From the NCBI GenBank assembly GCA_948144175.1, contig CANXME010002320.1, positions 1 through 64,000 on the forward strand: a DNA stretch of 64,000 nucleotides, written 5' to 3'. Made by a program: the position numbers and the translations under genes. Origin of the DNA: Closterium sp. NIES-65 (Eukaryota; Streptophyta; Zygnematophyceae; Desmidiales; Closteriaceae). Below are positions 1 through 10,700 of the stretch, piece after piece (the stretch's first letter is position 1; each line of letters opens with the position of its first letter). Under the pieces are notes generated by a model. That model saw only the letters and a program-made list of their open reading frames with translations, was not told where the DNA came from and did no database searches.

Positions 1-749
1 TCCAGGTCCATAGGAGCAGATTCTTGAAGATTGGAGTCCGTTGTTGTAGAGTCTGGGGAGGAGGGAGCAACGGGAGGAACGGGCTACCAGGAAAGCGAGG
101 CTTGTTGTATTGTAATGAAGAATCATACCGTTCAGCCACGCGTAGAGCAGTCCCTCAGCTCGACCTCCATCCGCACGTTCGTTTTCCAGCCCGCGCTTGA
201 AACGATCCATCCGTTCAGCATCGGAAAGGTCCGGGATCTCTTGAGCGATGTCACAGAAGCGAGAAGCGTATTCTTGAACAGATTTGAGCTGCTTCGAGTA
301 GCCAAGGAGTCTCGTGCTCGGATGTTCGGGTTCACCGGTTGAAAGGTAGCAGTGAAGATAAGCTTGAATTGATCCCATGATTGGATGGTCGCATGCACGG
401 ATTGCCACCAGGTGATAGCAGATCCACAAAGAAGGGTGCCAGTGAAAGCAGTCCACTCGGCAGGTAGTATGTGACTTAGGAGCAGGGATTGCTCAACAAG
501 AAAGAGCCAACGGCTCACGACTGGTTGGTTTCTCCCGGGAAAGAAAAATCAGGAAGGGGGCGGTCTAGCGCGCTGATTTCCGTCTGGCGGTGCAGCAGGG
601 TTCGAGGTTGCTGCCGCCGCTCCAGCTACAGCTACACTAGCTTTCATCTCTGCTTGCAAGCTCTCTCTAACTTCAGCAACAAGTTGGGCTCGGTACGTTT
701 CCAAGTAGCTAGCCCATTCATCACGAGAAGGTACCTTACTAGTCGTCAT
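1..749 (-). pseudogene. Ty3-type retrotransposon Gag, decayed and cut by window edge
   Basis: A Gag capsid segment reads leftward from a Met at 749. The recognisable core, about 518 to 260, has the Ty3/gypsy Gag pattern: WTAFTGTLL, SAITWW, then F-x-F-PVN followed by RARDSLA. The frame breaks at least twice. One break near 540-560 separates the N-terminal part (residues such as DEWASYLETYRAQ) from the capsid core. Another near 280 moves the C-terminal helix (QEYASRFCDIAQEI, then RMDRFKRGLENE) into the next frame. The reading continues off the left edge, so the nucleocapsid and pol are not seen. In an intact element this protein would form the cytoplasmic virus-like particle. The upstream PBS and LTR-like stretch fit the same element. 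Calling it Ty3 rather than Copia rests on the capsid motif alone. Confidence 0.7.
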
Positions 750-783
750 GACGCTGTTCTTAAGAAAAGGAGGATCGAAGATA

Positions 784-795
784 GCTCGGATACCA
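784..795 (-). other. Primer binding site of the Ty3-type relic
   Basis: On the minus strand this reads TGGTATCCGAGC, one mismatch from TGGTATCAGAGC, the common plant PBS complementary to the 3' end of initiator tRNA-Met. It lies two bases past the proposed LTR end and about 35 bases before the first Gag Met, as expected. Confidence 0.6.
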
Positions 796-797
796 AA

Positions 798-1066
798 TGG
801 AACAGCCACTAAGCTGTTTTGGCAGAGTAGTAGTAGTAGTATGCTCTTAGGAGAATTTAAGAGAGCTAGTAGCAAGATAGCTTTACAAGAGATCATATGA
901 TGGCTTACATTTCAGAGGTACATCCTATTATACTAGGATACTAGCTATGGCGCCTCAAGCAGGTCGCTCAGGTCGCCATTCACCTTCCTAGAGCTAGGAA
1001 CAGCAAGGCAAAGCATTTATTATTATGTACATAGCATCCTAGCCTTGTTGTCTAGTCCTAGAACCA
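798..1066 (-). repeat. Probable 5' LTR of the Ty3-type relic
   Basis: The stretch next to the PBS starts TGG and ends CCA on the plus strand, about 269 bp, and is AT-richer than its surroundings, with a TAGTAGTAGTAG microsatellite. Both ends were placed from the TG...CA rule. No second LTR is inside the window, so the outer boundary is uncertain. Confidence 0.4.
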
Positions 1067-1435
1067 ATCAGCAAAGTCTGGGAAAACACTAATGTAATGG
1101 GCAGAGATTTCTTTGTCTTGTTGTCTTCCAGGTCGTCGTTGATCATGATGAGTACGGGCACTGCTGGAAGTAGTCGTAGCTGTAGGGTCTTGTGCTGTCA
1201 AGTAATCTGCTGCGCTGTAGGTATTCTCTGCCCCGTTGTGTCCAGCACTAGTGTGCTCTCTGTACTTTGTTCCCACGGTTGGAAACTCAGAAAGTCGGGT
1301 CGCACATTTCAATGTTGGAGTTCCAACATTGAATTCCCGAAATGCACTTAGGGTGTGTTCCGAATTCTGGTTCGGATCACAAGGAGCTGAGTTGGCGAAA
1401 TCGAGGAAGGTGAGATCGCCTTCGTCTTGTTACAG
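1067..1435. other. Non-coding stretch upstream of the subtilase exons, with a small hairpin
   Basis: No convincing coding sequence. At 1308-1333 a perfect inverted repeat has 12-bp arms (TTCAATGTTGGA) around a two-base loop. The stretch probably holds the intron and any earlier exon or promoter of the subtilase; a splice acceptor, TTGTTACAG, sits at its right end. Confidence 0.5.
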
Positions 1436-4320
1436 GGCGGCGGTGGAGACGATTGCGCACGAGGCGGCGACGCTGGCGGGCAGCATTCCGCGGCGCCCGC
1501 GTTTGAGCATGGAGAACCCGCAGCTCAAGGCGAACGCGCAGATGCTCGAGACGCAGCAGACGCGAATCGCGGCTGACGTGGGCGTGACATCAGACCGCAT
1601 CGTGTACAAGTACGTGGGGTGAGACTGTCACGAGTAAGGCCGGAACCAGCAGCTCGCATGTTTGAGAGCCCTGGTTACATCATGATAACTCCCCACATCA
1701 TTCGGGGGCACCGCAGCACTAATTTTGATGCGAAATTGAAGGCGTTGGGGCCAAAATTTACCCGTAAACCAAGCTGATTTTGGAAACCCACAAACTTCAT
1801 GCTCAAACTTGCCCTCGACCGTACTACCCAGCCTTCCCTCACCTTCCCTCCTCCATCACTTCCCCTCACCCCCCTTACTCCCCTACCCTTCCCCCCTCCC
1901 CCAGCTACATGCACGTGAGCAACGGCTTCGCAGCCACCCTCCCCGCAGCAGGTGCGGCGGCTGCAGCGGCACCCGGCAGTGGCGGCAGTGATGCGCAGCT
2001 GCAGTGTTACGCCGCTCACCATCGACTCCCCCACCTTCCTCGGCACGCGCGGCCCCGGGTCCCTGTGGCCCGCCAATGGCGGGCAGACAAATTTGCCTTA
2101 AGGCGGGCGAGGGGATGGTGGTGGGCGTGGTGGATTCGGGCATCTGGCCCGAGCACCCCTCCTTCACTGATGCCGCCTTCCCTCCTCGTGCCCCGCTGGC
2201 TGGTCGGGCAAGTGCGATGCGACGAGCGAGTTCAAGTGCAACAACAAGCTCATTGGCGCGTGGGGGTTCTACAAGGGCTTTAAGGAGGACACCGGTGGCC
2301 CGGACCTGTCGAAAGACTGGCTGTCGCCTCGCGATTCGTACGGCCATGGCACGTGGTGTGCAGGGTACGTGGTGTGCAGGGCACGTAGTATGCAGGGCAC
2401 TTGGTGAGCAGGGCACGTGGTGTGCAGGGCACGGGGTGTGCAGGGCACGTGGTGTGCAGGGCACGTAGTGTGCAGGGCACGGTGGTGAGCAGGGCACGTG
2501 GTGTGCAGGGCACGTGGTGTGCAGGGCACGTGGTGTGCAGGGTGCATGGTGTGCAGGGTACGTGGTGTGCAGGGTGCATGGTGCAGGGTACGTGGTTTTG
2601 CCTAAATCTTCATGTTGAATCTGAGATGATCAACTGGATCCCACCCCTGACACCTCCTCAAACTGCCTCCCGGGCCACTTGTGAGCCGGATGCTTCTATC
2701 CATCTCTCACCTCGCCACTCCCCCCCCTCCTCCACCCCACTTGAGATCCTCCTCATTTGTGAGAAGCTTGTTACCTGCTTATGAGACGTTTATTCCCCAT
2801 CTATCCTCTACTGTGCAGTGCAGCAGCGGGCAACAGGGACGTGGCCATGGCGGGCGGCAGGGCGAGTGGCATGGCGCCAGCAGCGCGCATGGCGGTGTAC
2901 AAGGTGCTGTGGTACGCGGAGGGCTCCTTCTTCGGCGTGCAGGCGGACGTGGAGGCGGCAGTCAACCAGGCCGTGGCGGACGGCGTGGATGTCATCTCGC
3001 TCTCGCTGGGCGGCATGGATGCCACCGACACCTACTTCCACCACATGCCGTACCTCGCTGCTAGCCTCGCGGGGGTGCTTGTTGCGTTCGCAGCGGGCAA
3101 CGGTGACGCGCCGGGCTATGACCCAAGCGGTTACCGCATGATTGAGAACTTCTACCCGTTCTACCTCACAGTGGGGGCAAGGTGAGCCGCCCTCTCCCTC
3201 CCTTCCCTCTTACCACCTCAAGAGCGGATGAGCAGGTAATCACATCAAGGTTTGCTCGTGGTGTGCCATGTGGGCAGCTTCACTACCCTCACTGCTCAAC
3301 ATCCCTTGCCACCACTCTGCTTCCTCGAGTACTCCGCCAATAATAACTTCCGGGCTTTTCCTCTTCTCTCCTCCCTCTCCTCGTTCTCTTCCCTTCCCCT
3401 CCTCCCACCTCCCTCGACCTCCCTGCAGCACCATTGGGCGAGGCGGTATAACCCTGAAGGCTGCTGCACTGGCAGGTGCAGCTCGCAGCAACACATCATC
3501 TGTCTCAACCACCCCTGCAGCTACAGCCTACCCGTCCGTTGCCGATTTCTCCTCCACCCGGACCCCTCAGGGACCCTTCCACTAACGCCACCGCCACCCT
3601 CCCCACGAACAGCATTTTAAAGCCCGACATTGTCGGCCGGCTGAGAAGGTGGGGAGGCCAGGGAGCTACGCGTAGCTATCAGGGACGTCGATGTCAACGC
3701 CTCACTTGGCGGCATTGCTGCTCTCATCATGCAGAAGCACCCCTCGTGGAGCCCCCGCGCAGGTCATGTCCGCCATCATGACCACCGCCAAGACCACTGA
3801 CACCAGCGGTGCTGCCATCGATAATGGCTATGGTGAGGCTGCTACTCTGTGGGAGATGGGGTCTGGCCAGGTGGTTCCCACCCAAGCTGCTGGATCCCGG
3901 GCTCACATACGACGCCCCGGGCAGCTGCTTATCGGAACTTTCTAGCTGGGCAGAGTATGAAGCAAGCAAAGAAGCACTTCCCATGAGCTAGGCTTACGGC
4001 GGTTGCTCCCCGTGAGTTGAACCGTCCAAGCATCTCAATGGCCCGACTGAAAGGGGCGGCGACAGCAAACAGGACGGTCACAAACGTTGCTGACTCCTCA
4101 TCCACATATACAGCTAGCATCCGGCCTCCTAGTGGAGTCTCCATCACAGTTTCACCCAACAAATTCACAACTGCTCCGGGTAAAAGGGTAACCTTCATGG
4201 TGACGTTCAAAGTGATAAAACACGTCTGAGAGCTTCCAGTTTGGAAGCCTAACATGGGTTGATGGTAAAGGGCACTCTGTTGAGAACAGTGCCTTGCGGT
4301 TCAACCCATTCAAGAAGTGA
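1436..4320 (+). pseudogene. Cucumisin-type subtilisin-like serine protease, frameshifted
   Basis: A plant-type secreted subtilase (family S8) in at least four exons: 1436-1619, 1905-2364, 2819-3181 and about 3429-4320. Exons 1-2 give the I9 propeptide end (DRIVYKY joined to YMHVSNGFAATL) and the catalytic Asp region (VVGVVDSGIWPEHPSF). The His region reads DSYGHGTWCAG, Trp replacing the usual second His. Exon 2 of the catalytic core includes RMAVYKVLW, DVISLSLGG and FAAGNG. Exon 4 holds the Ser motif GTSMSTPHLA, ILKPDIVG, and a C-terminal fibronectin-III-like domain (RTVTNVADSSSTY, SGVSITVSP), ending NPFKK and a stop at 4318. Junctions 1619/1905, 2364/2819 and 3181/3429 keep frame, but single-base indels break the reading inside exons near 1945, 2098, 2200, 3560, 3630-3700, 3715, 3755, 3890 and 4225. 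Vms1 next door is clean, so real decay is more likely than poor sequence. The N-terminal signal peptide was not found. Confidence 0.8.
2351..2596 (+). repeat. 16-bp minisatellite starting inside a subtilase exon end
   Basis: About 15 imperfect copies of ACGTGGTGTGCAGGGC. The first unit is the last 14 exonic bases plus the GT of the splice donor. The array fills most of the 454-bp intron between the His-region exon and the next exon. Confidence 0.9.
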
Positions 4321-4696
4321 CCTGGCATGTACAATCGTAATGCAAAATAGCTGGTGTAGCACATTCGTGGGTTGGGTTGCTATTACGATCTATGCTGGTC
4401 AATGGCTGCAGCGTGTGCAGCATTGTGTGTTTGTGCAACACTGAACACATCATCTTCTTGCCACAGTCCTGGCGCTACTTGCTTGCCACTACCGCATTGT
4501 GCATTCCTTTACGGCCTGGCTGGCTGTGTTTCTCACAATGACTGGTGGTACTGCGTGCAGTGTATGCAGCCCCCAGAAGCAGAAACGATTTTCTATTGCA
4601 CGGTTTTGCCCTGAGAAAAGCATGCAGTTCCACCGTACTAGACATTCTTAATGTTTTGTAAGGGTGATATACTGTACCACATTTTTTACAATGATA
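4321..4696. other. 3' flank of the subtilase pseudogene
   Basis: No coding sequence seen. The sequence becomes AT-richer towards the TA duplication of the DNA transposon at 4697-4698. Confidence 0.5.
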
Positions 4697-4698
4697 TA

Positions 4699-7667
4699 CC
4701 GTATTCCTCCCCGGATAATAATGTACCCCCCCTAGAATAATGTACCCGGGTCTTTAATACGGGGGGGGGGGGGGGGGGGGGGGTATATTATTCAAGACCG
4801 TTTTCCTTATACCCCCTTTTGGGGTGAAAACATTATAAGACCCCCCCCCCCCCAACTTTGAGAGTATTTTTTTGAGGCAAATTCATGTGAATATAGCAAG
4901 CAGAGGCACATCTACGACCTCTGGAGTCACAAATCACAAATAAGGCAGCATCTCAACACCCAACTAGCCCCACTATTCACCCACCACCCTTGGAATCCGC
5001 CCCCACCTTATTACTCATCTTCGTCACCCGCCACCCACTCATCTACCTCTGCCCCCTCATAGCGACCAGGGGCCCACCATTCATCCCCTTCGTCGCTCCA
5101 CTCGTCAGCTTCGCCCGCCTCTCCATCGTCGGACTCGCTCAAGTCTGACTTAGCAGGTACAGCCTCCGCATCGGCTTCGTCAGCTTCAGTGGCCAGCACG
5201 GCCTCCTCCTCCATCTCGACGGTCACATCGGGAGGGGTGACCACGGGGGCCGGGTAGAACGGGTTGGGAGAAATTCATCCTGCTCCTCCTCCATCACGTC
5301 TTCCAGGACCTCCACCTCGCCGGAATCCCGCATGTGCGCCAGGATCAGATGATCCTGGCTCCCGTCCGCGGTGTTGGAGATTCCGCAGGTGAGGAATGCT
5401 TTCCTCACCATCTCCTCGGGAACGTCGGCCCACGACTCGTCAATCCATTTCAGGATGAGTTTCAGCCGGCGGTTTCTTCAGATTGCATGTGGGTGAGGGC
5501 GGAGGGAATGGGAGTGGAGTGTGTATGGTTGTGTGATTCATCAGTTCATACACATACAAACGCGGGCATCTCCTCGTACACGGCCTCACCTGCGGGCGTT
5601 GTGTTGGTGATCCCGTCCTCCTCGAACCAGTTGCCGTAACGGTGGCGGACGCCCGCCTTGAAGGCGCGGTTGATTGACACATCTAGCGGTTGCACAAGCG
5701 GTGTGCAACCGCCTGGGATCACCGCGCGTGTCAGCCTAAAGAGACGCATAGTCTGGCCGACACCTTCGGTGAGATGTCCTCTGTAGGAGTCTAGGACGAG
5801 GAGGACGTCCTTCCGCCTGCCTCCCTCGTCGCGCAGGGGCCTCATGAAGGGTGACGAGGACTTGGGTAGTCCAGTCCTGGACGAGGTTTTCGTCCATCCA
5901 TCCCCGTGACTGCGCCCGGATCACGACACCTGCACACGCACGTAGCTTGTTAGTCGCATGCAAGAGGGTACGTGAAACATGCGCAACGGCCGTATCGACT
6001 CACCTCGGGGAACGGCGACCTTCGGGACTGTCTTGTGCTTGAACACCACATACGGCGGCAATTTCAAGCCGCTTGCCGTCACCCGCCAGCATAACGGTGA
6101 GGCGTTCCTTCTCGTAACCCGCGGTACGGACGTGCACCGTGCGCGCCCCCTTCATCTCCAATGTCCGTTCCTGCGGCATCTCCAAGAAGAGGGGCGTTTG
6201 ATCGGCGTTAACGATCAGATTGTCGGTGTAGGAGTTAAGGACTTGCATCTGCCGAACAAACTCCCAGAAGGATTCGACCTTCGCCTTCAAATCTGCAAGG
6301 GGAGAGTTGACAAAAATTGTTAGTTGAGGAACATCAAGGATTACAACACACGACACATGAAGGAGGCCGGGGGCAAAAAAAACAACACAACAGCAAAGAG
6401 ACTCACTGTCTGCAAGCTTTTGCCCCATCTTTGTCTTAACAACGCTTCGCCAAGGACCACCGCACGCGGAAGCGGAAGGTCCAACGTTTAGATCCGCGCC
6501 AGTCGGCCTGAGGGTGCCGGTGCTTCATGTACTACCGCGACCACTTCAGAAGCATGCTCACTGAGACGGCCAGACCCTTGGCACGGTGCGCCAAGAACTG
6601 CCAGTAGATGGCCCTCTCCATGAAAGGCCACTTTGCCTTACGGCCTCCGCCAACGAGGCGACGACGACAAGCCGCTGAAACAAGGAGGTGCTCCTTCAAC
6701 TTTCCGCCATTCGCGAATCTGCTTTGGTTGCAAGTTAGCCAGCCTCGCCAGCCCCCGGATGCTGAGATCGGGCTGCGTGTCTAGCATATCCAGCCAGTAC
6801 AGTTTCTCCCTCGCCGTGTACGCATGCCACGCCTTCTTCGTCATTCGGTGGCGAGGCGAGGGGGGCGCTGCATCCTGAACCTTGTTCTTCTTGCCTTGCA
6901 GGCGAGAAGACTGCGGAAAGACGGGGACACGGACCGTGGGAAGGGGGGCCCGTGGGGTACGGCTGCTCTGAGAAGTCTCACTTGAAGACGATACTGGCGC
7001 AGGCAGGACAGGACGCGGCGTCGTCCTAACACGAGCAGGCGTACGGACTGGTGTTGCACGAGGGCGGCGTGATTCTGACGTGCCTGAATCGGGCGATGTC
7101 ACCATGGTGAGGCGATGTTTTCTGCCTCATGCGATGCATCCCTATCATCTAGCAACGCTATTTTAATCTGCCTTGTACGGCCCGCTATCCTAGACCCTGC
7201 CGAGCTACTCTCCCCATTGCACAGAGGTTGGTCCGTTGGCAGGCGTTGTCAAATTCGCTTCTGCACTAGACGTGACAACGACAGCGCGACTCTGTGGAGA
7301 GAGTTTCACGTAGCATGCAAGGGATGAGACGACCGAGACGGTCTGACACAATGCACTGGACGTGGTACACGTTGGTCGCCTTCCAATCGATAATGCTGGT
7401 AACCACTGAAAATGGGCCAATGAGCATGAAGCATTGTGATGCTTCATGGATTGTACCCGTTTTCTCGGCTCAGGACATTCGCGTGCTGTTTCCTTGATTT
7501 AAAAACGCAGTTCTGCATTACAACGCCCTTGCATTTCATTATATTTTAAAATCATAGCACTTATGTTAAGACCCGGGTCTTATAGGTTTTTACAATTTAA
7601 TAAGACCCCCCACAGAAATTTGTGAAATCAATAACAGCCCCTAGGGTCTTTTATCCGGGGAATACAG
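4699..7667 (-). mobile_element. Pogo-like (Tc1/mariner superfamily) DNA transposon
   Basis: The 2,969-bp element lies between TA dinucleotides (4697-4698 and 7668-7669). Its ends are imperfect terminal inverted repeats: CCGTATTCCTCCCCGGATAA on the left, and CTGTATTCCCCGGATAA reading inward from the right. A second related motif, ACCCGGGTCTT, lies further inside on both sides. The interior encodes a pogo/CENP-B-type transposase on the minus strand. Long G (4761-4783, 23 bases) and C (4841-4853) runs sit near the left end. TA duplication plus DDE transposase fits the pogo group, which moves by cut-and-paste. The transposase is broken, so this copy is not autonomous. Confidence 0.75.
5011..7105 (-). 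pseudogene. Pogo/Tigger-like transposase (CENP-B HTH plus DDE_1), frameshifted
   Basis: Read from 7105 leftward. The basic Ser/Pro/Arg-rich N-terminus is followed by a helix-turn-helix (LDTQPDLSIRGLARLANL) and a CENP-B-like DNA-binding segment (GGGRKAKWPFMERAIYWQF). The DDE_1 catalytic domain supplies three acidic residues: NADQTP near 6195, LVLDSYRGHLT near 5790, and PLVQPLDVSINRAF near 5690. The C-terminus is acidic (SDDGEAGEADEW) and stops at 5011. Introns are visible at 6293-6406 (GT...AG, in phase), 5930-6003, and about 5500-5595. Besides these, frame changes without splice sites occur near 6660, 6470, 6075, 5850 and 5265. The protein would bind the TIRs and cut the element out. The number of frame breaks makes this an inactive copy. 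Confidence 0.75.
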
Positions 7668-7725
7668 TACCATGAATCTTGTTGTGCAGAGCATCGGATT
7701 CTAGACCCGCAGAGGAAGACAGAAG

Positions 7726-10700
7726 CTACAGGGCGTCAAGGACGGTCTTGTGAGCGCGCACGCATGCAGTGGTGCAGTAGTTGAAGGCGAGGCGGGAGAA
7801 GGGCGTCCTGCCCGCCAGCGATGCTCCACACGAGTCGCAGCAGCTGCCTGCAGCAGTGGTGGCGGGGGAGGCATGGTGGGCCGTGGCAGGCGCAGCGGTG
7901 CCCCCGGCCAGCTGCTGCACACGCCTCTCCGCCGCTGCTGCCCTCTCCTCCCTCTCCCTCGCCCTCCTCTGCTCCTCCTGCACACCACACAGCACAGCAC
8001 AGATACGGTACATGCGTGCAGGCGCGTCACCAAGCCACGGAACAAAATCGTCAGCATTTGCATGAGTGGCTGCAGGAGGCTTGAGCAGGCAGTGGTTAGA
8101 CTCAAGGCGACACAGTGACCGGAGGCACGTGCAGTGCAGCACATGGAGGGCGAAAGGAAGCACGCAGAAAGGGAGAGGAAGGCAGCATGGAGGCATGCGC
8201 CTTACAGTCTCTGCAGGCGATGCGTGTGTCGGCGATGGCGCTGGTGGCGCGCTCTGGTGGAGGGCTTGCTGCTGCTCGGGGCACGGGGTTGGTGGGGGGA
8301 GGGGTGAGGGGCGAGGCACGGTTGTACACACAGAGATGCGTTGCAAGGACGGGAGAGAGGTGCACGGATGAGGATGGCGGAAGGAAGGGAAACAGGCATG
8401 AGGCATCAGGGGGGAGGAGTTTACATGAGAATGGTTGTGCTCTTGATTAAGGAGGTTGGGGCAGTGCGATGAGAGCAAGGGGAAGGCTGATAGCAGCAGT
8501 AGCGGGTGGAGCAACCCCCCACACCATCTATCCAGCCTAGACAGTGTGTGATTTAGACCACTAAGCATTCCCACCCTCCCCATCCCCACCTTGCGCTCTC
8601 TCTCCTCCTGCTTCTTCCTCTGCCTCCTCTCCTTCTCCTTTGCCTTCTTCTTCGCTTCCTTCTCCGCCTGCCAACCTCACCACGTGCACCAAGCACGGCA
8701 GCACGATGGGGAAGTGCAGGGGGGCAGGGAGGAGGTGCTGTCCAGTGAGAGCGAGGCCAATGCATCATGAAATGCGGCGAGCAGTGCATGGCATGGCGCA
8801 TGGCGCATGGGGTATGGGGTATAAGGCATGGGGTATGGTATGGGGTATGGGGCATGGGGTATTGGGTATGGGGCATGGGGTGTGGCGACAGCATGACATC
8901 CTGGTCATTGTAGCAGGGAACTGAGTCTAGCCAATCAAAGCTCACTTGAGCTCAACTTACTCTAAAGTCGAGGTTCAATCTGGACAATACCGTAGTCTCT
9001 TTTGTCTGCAAAATATTCCAACGACATCTCGTCCCAAGGCTACCAGGCGTCCAAGCCCCACTTGCAAGCCTCACCCACCGCGCTGCTCTGCTCTCATTCC
9101 TCTCCGCCACCATTCCCCCCCCCACCTGGCGGGCGGCCTGGGAGGCCTGGAGCTCTTCAGTGAGGGCGCTGGGCACAGCAGCGGCGTGCCAGTCCCACTG
9201 CTGCGGGTGGGCTGCCATGTGGCGGCGGAAGGCGTCCCGCGTGGCCTTGTTGGCCGCCACCACGTACGCCACTCGCCCCCTGCCGTCCCGCCCCGTGGGG
9301 TCACTGCCCTGCTGCAGCAGGCGAGCCACCTCCGCGTGGTTGCCTGCACGGGGAGAGAGGCGTGCATGGTCGCGGCACATGAATGCATGGTCGCGGCACA
9401 TGAATGCATGGTCGCGGCACATGAATGCATGGTCGCGGCACATGAATGCATGGTCGCGGCACATGAATGCATGGTCGCGGCACATGAATGCATGGTCGCG
9501 GCACATGAATGCATGGTCGCGGCACAATGAATGCATGGTCGCGGCACATGAATGCATGGCGTGGGAGGAGAGAGGCCGCACATAGGAGAGCGGCACCACA
9601 GGGCCATGCTCACTTGGATTGTATTCCCAAGTTGGGACACCATCGAGGTTCCCCCACCGCCAGCACTTTTTGGGGGTGGATGGTGTCCGTGCGGGGTGTG
9701 GTCTAGTTTAAACATGAGACTAAATTAGGCGTGCGACCAGGTTCGTCAGAATCGCCTGACGGTTGTTGGATCATGCCCAATCAGAGCGCGGAAACAGTAA
9801 ACAGCCACATTTACTTGGGCGGCCTGGGAAAAAACATTCACCATAGGCTCATTGGTTGTTGTTGGCAGATTTTTCAGGGTTCGTGACGGTCAAGATTGTA
9901 AGTTGAAGTCCGAAATTCCCCGATCGTCTATGTCGCATTTTGACCTGCGCATCAGGCGCACGTTACTTGACTGGTGTGTTGCTTGGTGTCCAGACTTGGG
10001 ACCGCGTGGAGCAACATTGAAATTCCACGCTGATATTTCGAGTCGCGTGGGTGGTGTCCCCAACTTTGGAATACAACCTTACTTAGAATGGGTGTGATGG
10101 GCGTGATGAGTGTGATGGGCGTGATGAGTGTGATGCAAATGCGGCAAACACACATGAAGCAAGCAATGCAGTCGTGCAGCCCAGTGAATCTTGCAGCACA
10201 GAGCACAGAGCAACACGTCTCTCACCATTAACCACCACACCCTCGCTGTGGCACCCACCTACCCACCCACCCCACCTGCAGCAGCTGCCACATGGAGTGC
10301 CGTTCTCCCCCATCCTTGCCCCGCTGCCTCCTTCTCCTGCACCTCCCCTCCACTGGCCCCACTCGCCTCTCCTCTCTCCTGCCCTTCCCCATCTCCCTGC
10401 AACTCCACATGCCCATCTCCGTCTCTTCCTGTGTCCTGCATCCCGTCTTCCAGCCCCCTGTCTTCTCCCTGCACCGCCTCCCTTTGCTCTGCCCTTTCTT
10501 CCCGCGCCCTCACTGCCGCCACCCCCTTGCCGCCACCCACAGCACCCGATTCCCCTTCCCCACACTCCACTCCCGCCGCCCCGCCCTCTTCCCCCTGCGC
10601 CCCCCCCCAGCACGTGCACGTGTGCCAGGGAGTGCGCCACGCGCAACGCCTCCTTGACGGTGGGGCGGCGCACGGGGAAGGGCACGCGCCGCACGCGCGG

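Noticed and set aside
4761-4853. G23 and C13 homopolymers as functional signals
   Set aside because: They lie near the end of a decayed DNA transposon and are most simply slippage products or sequencing-prone tracts.
9363-9560. CRISPR-like array
   Set aside because: Units are directly adjacent with no unique spacers; it is a minisatellite in an intron of a eukaryotic gene.
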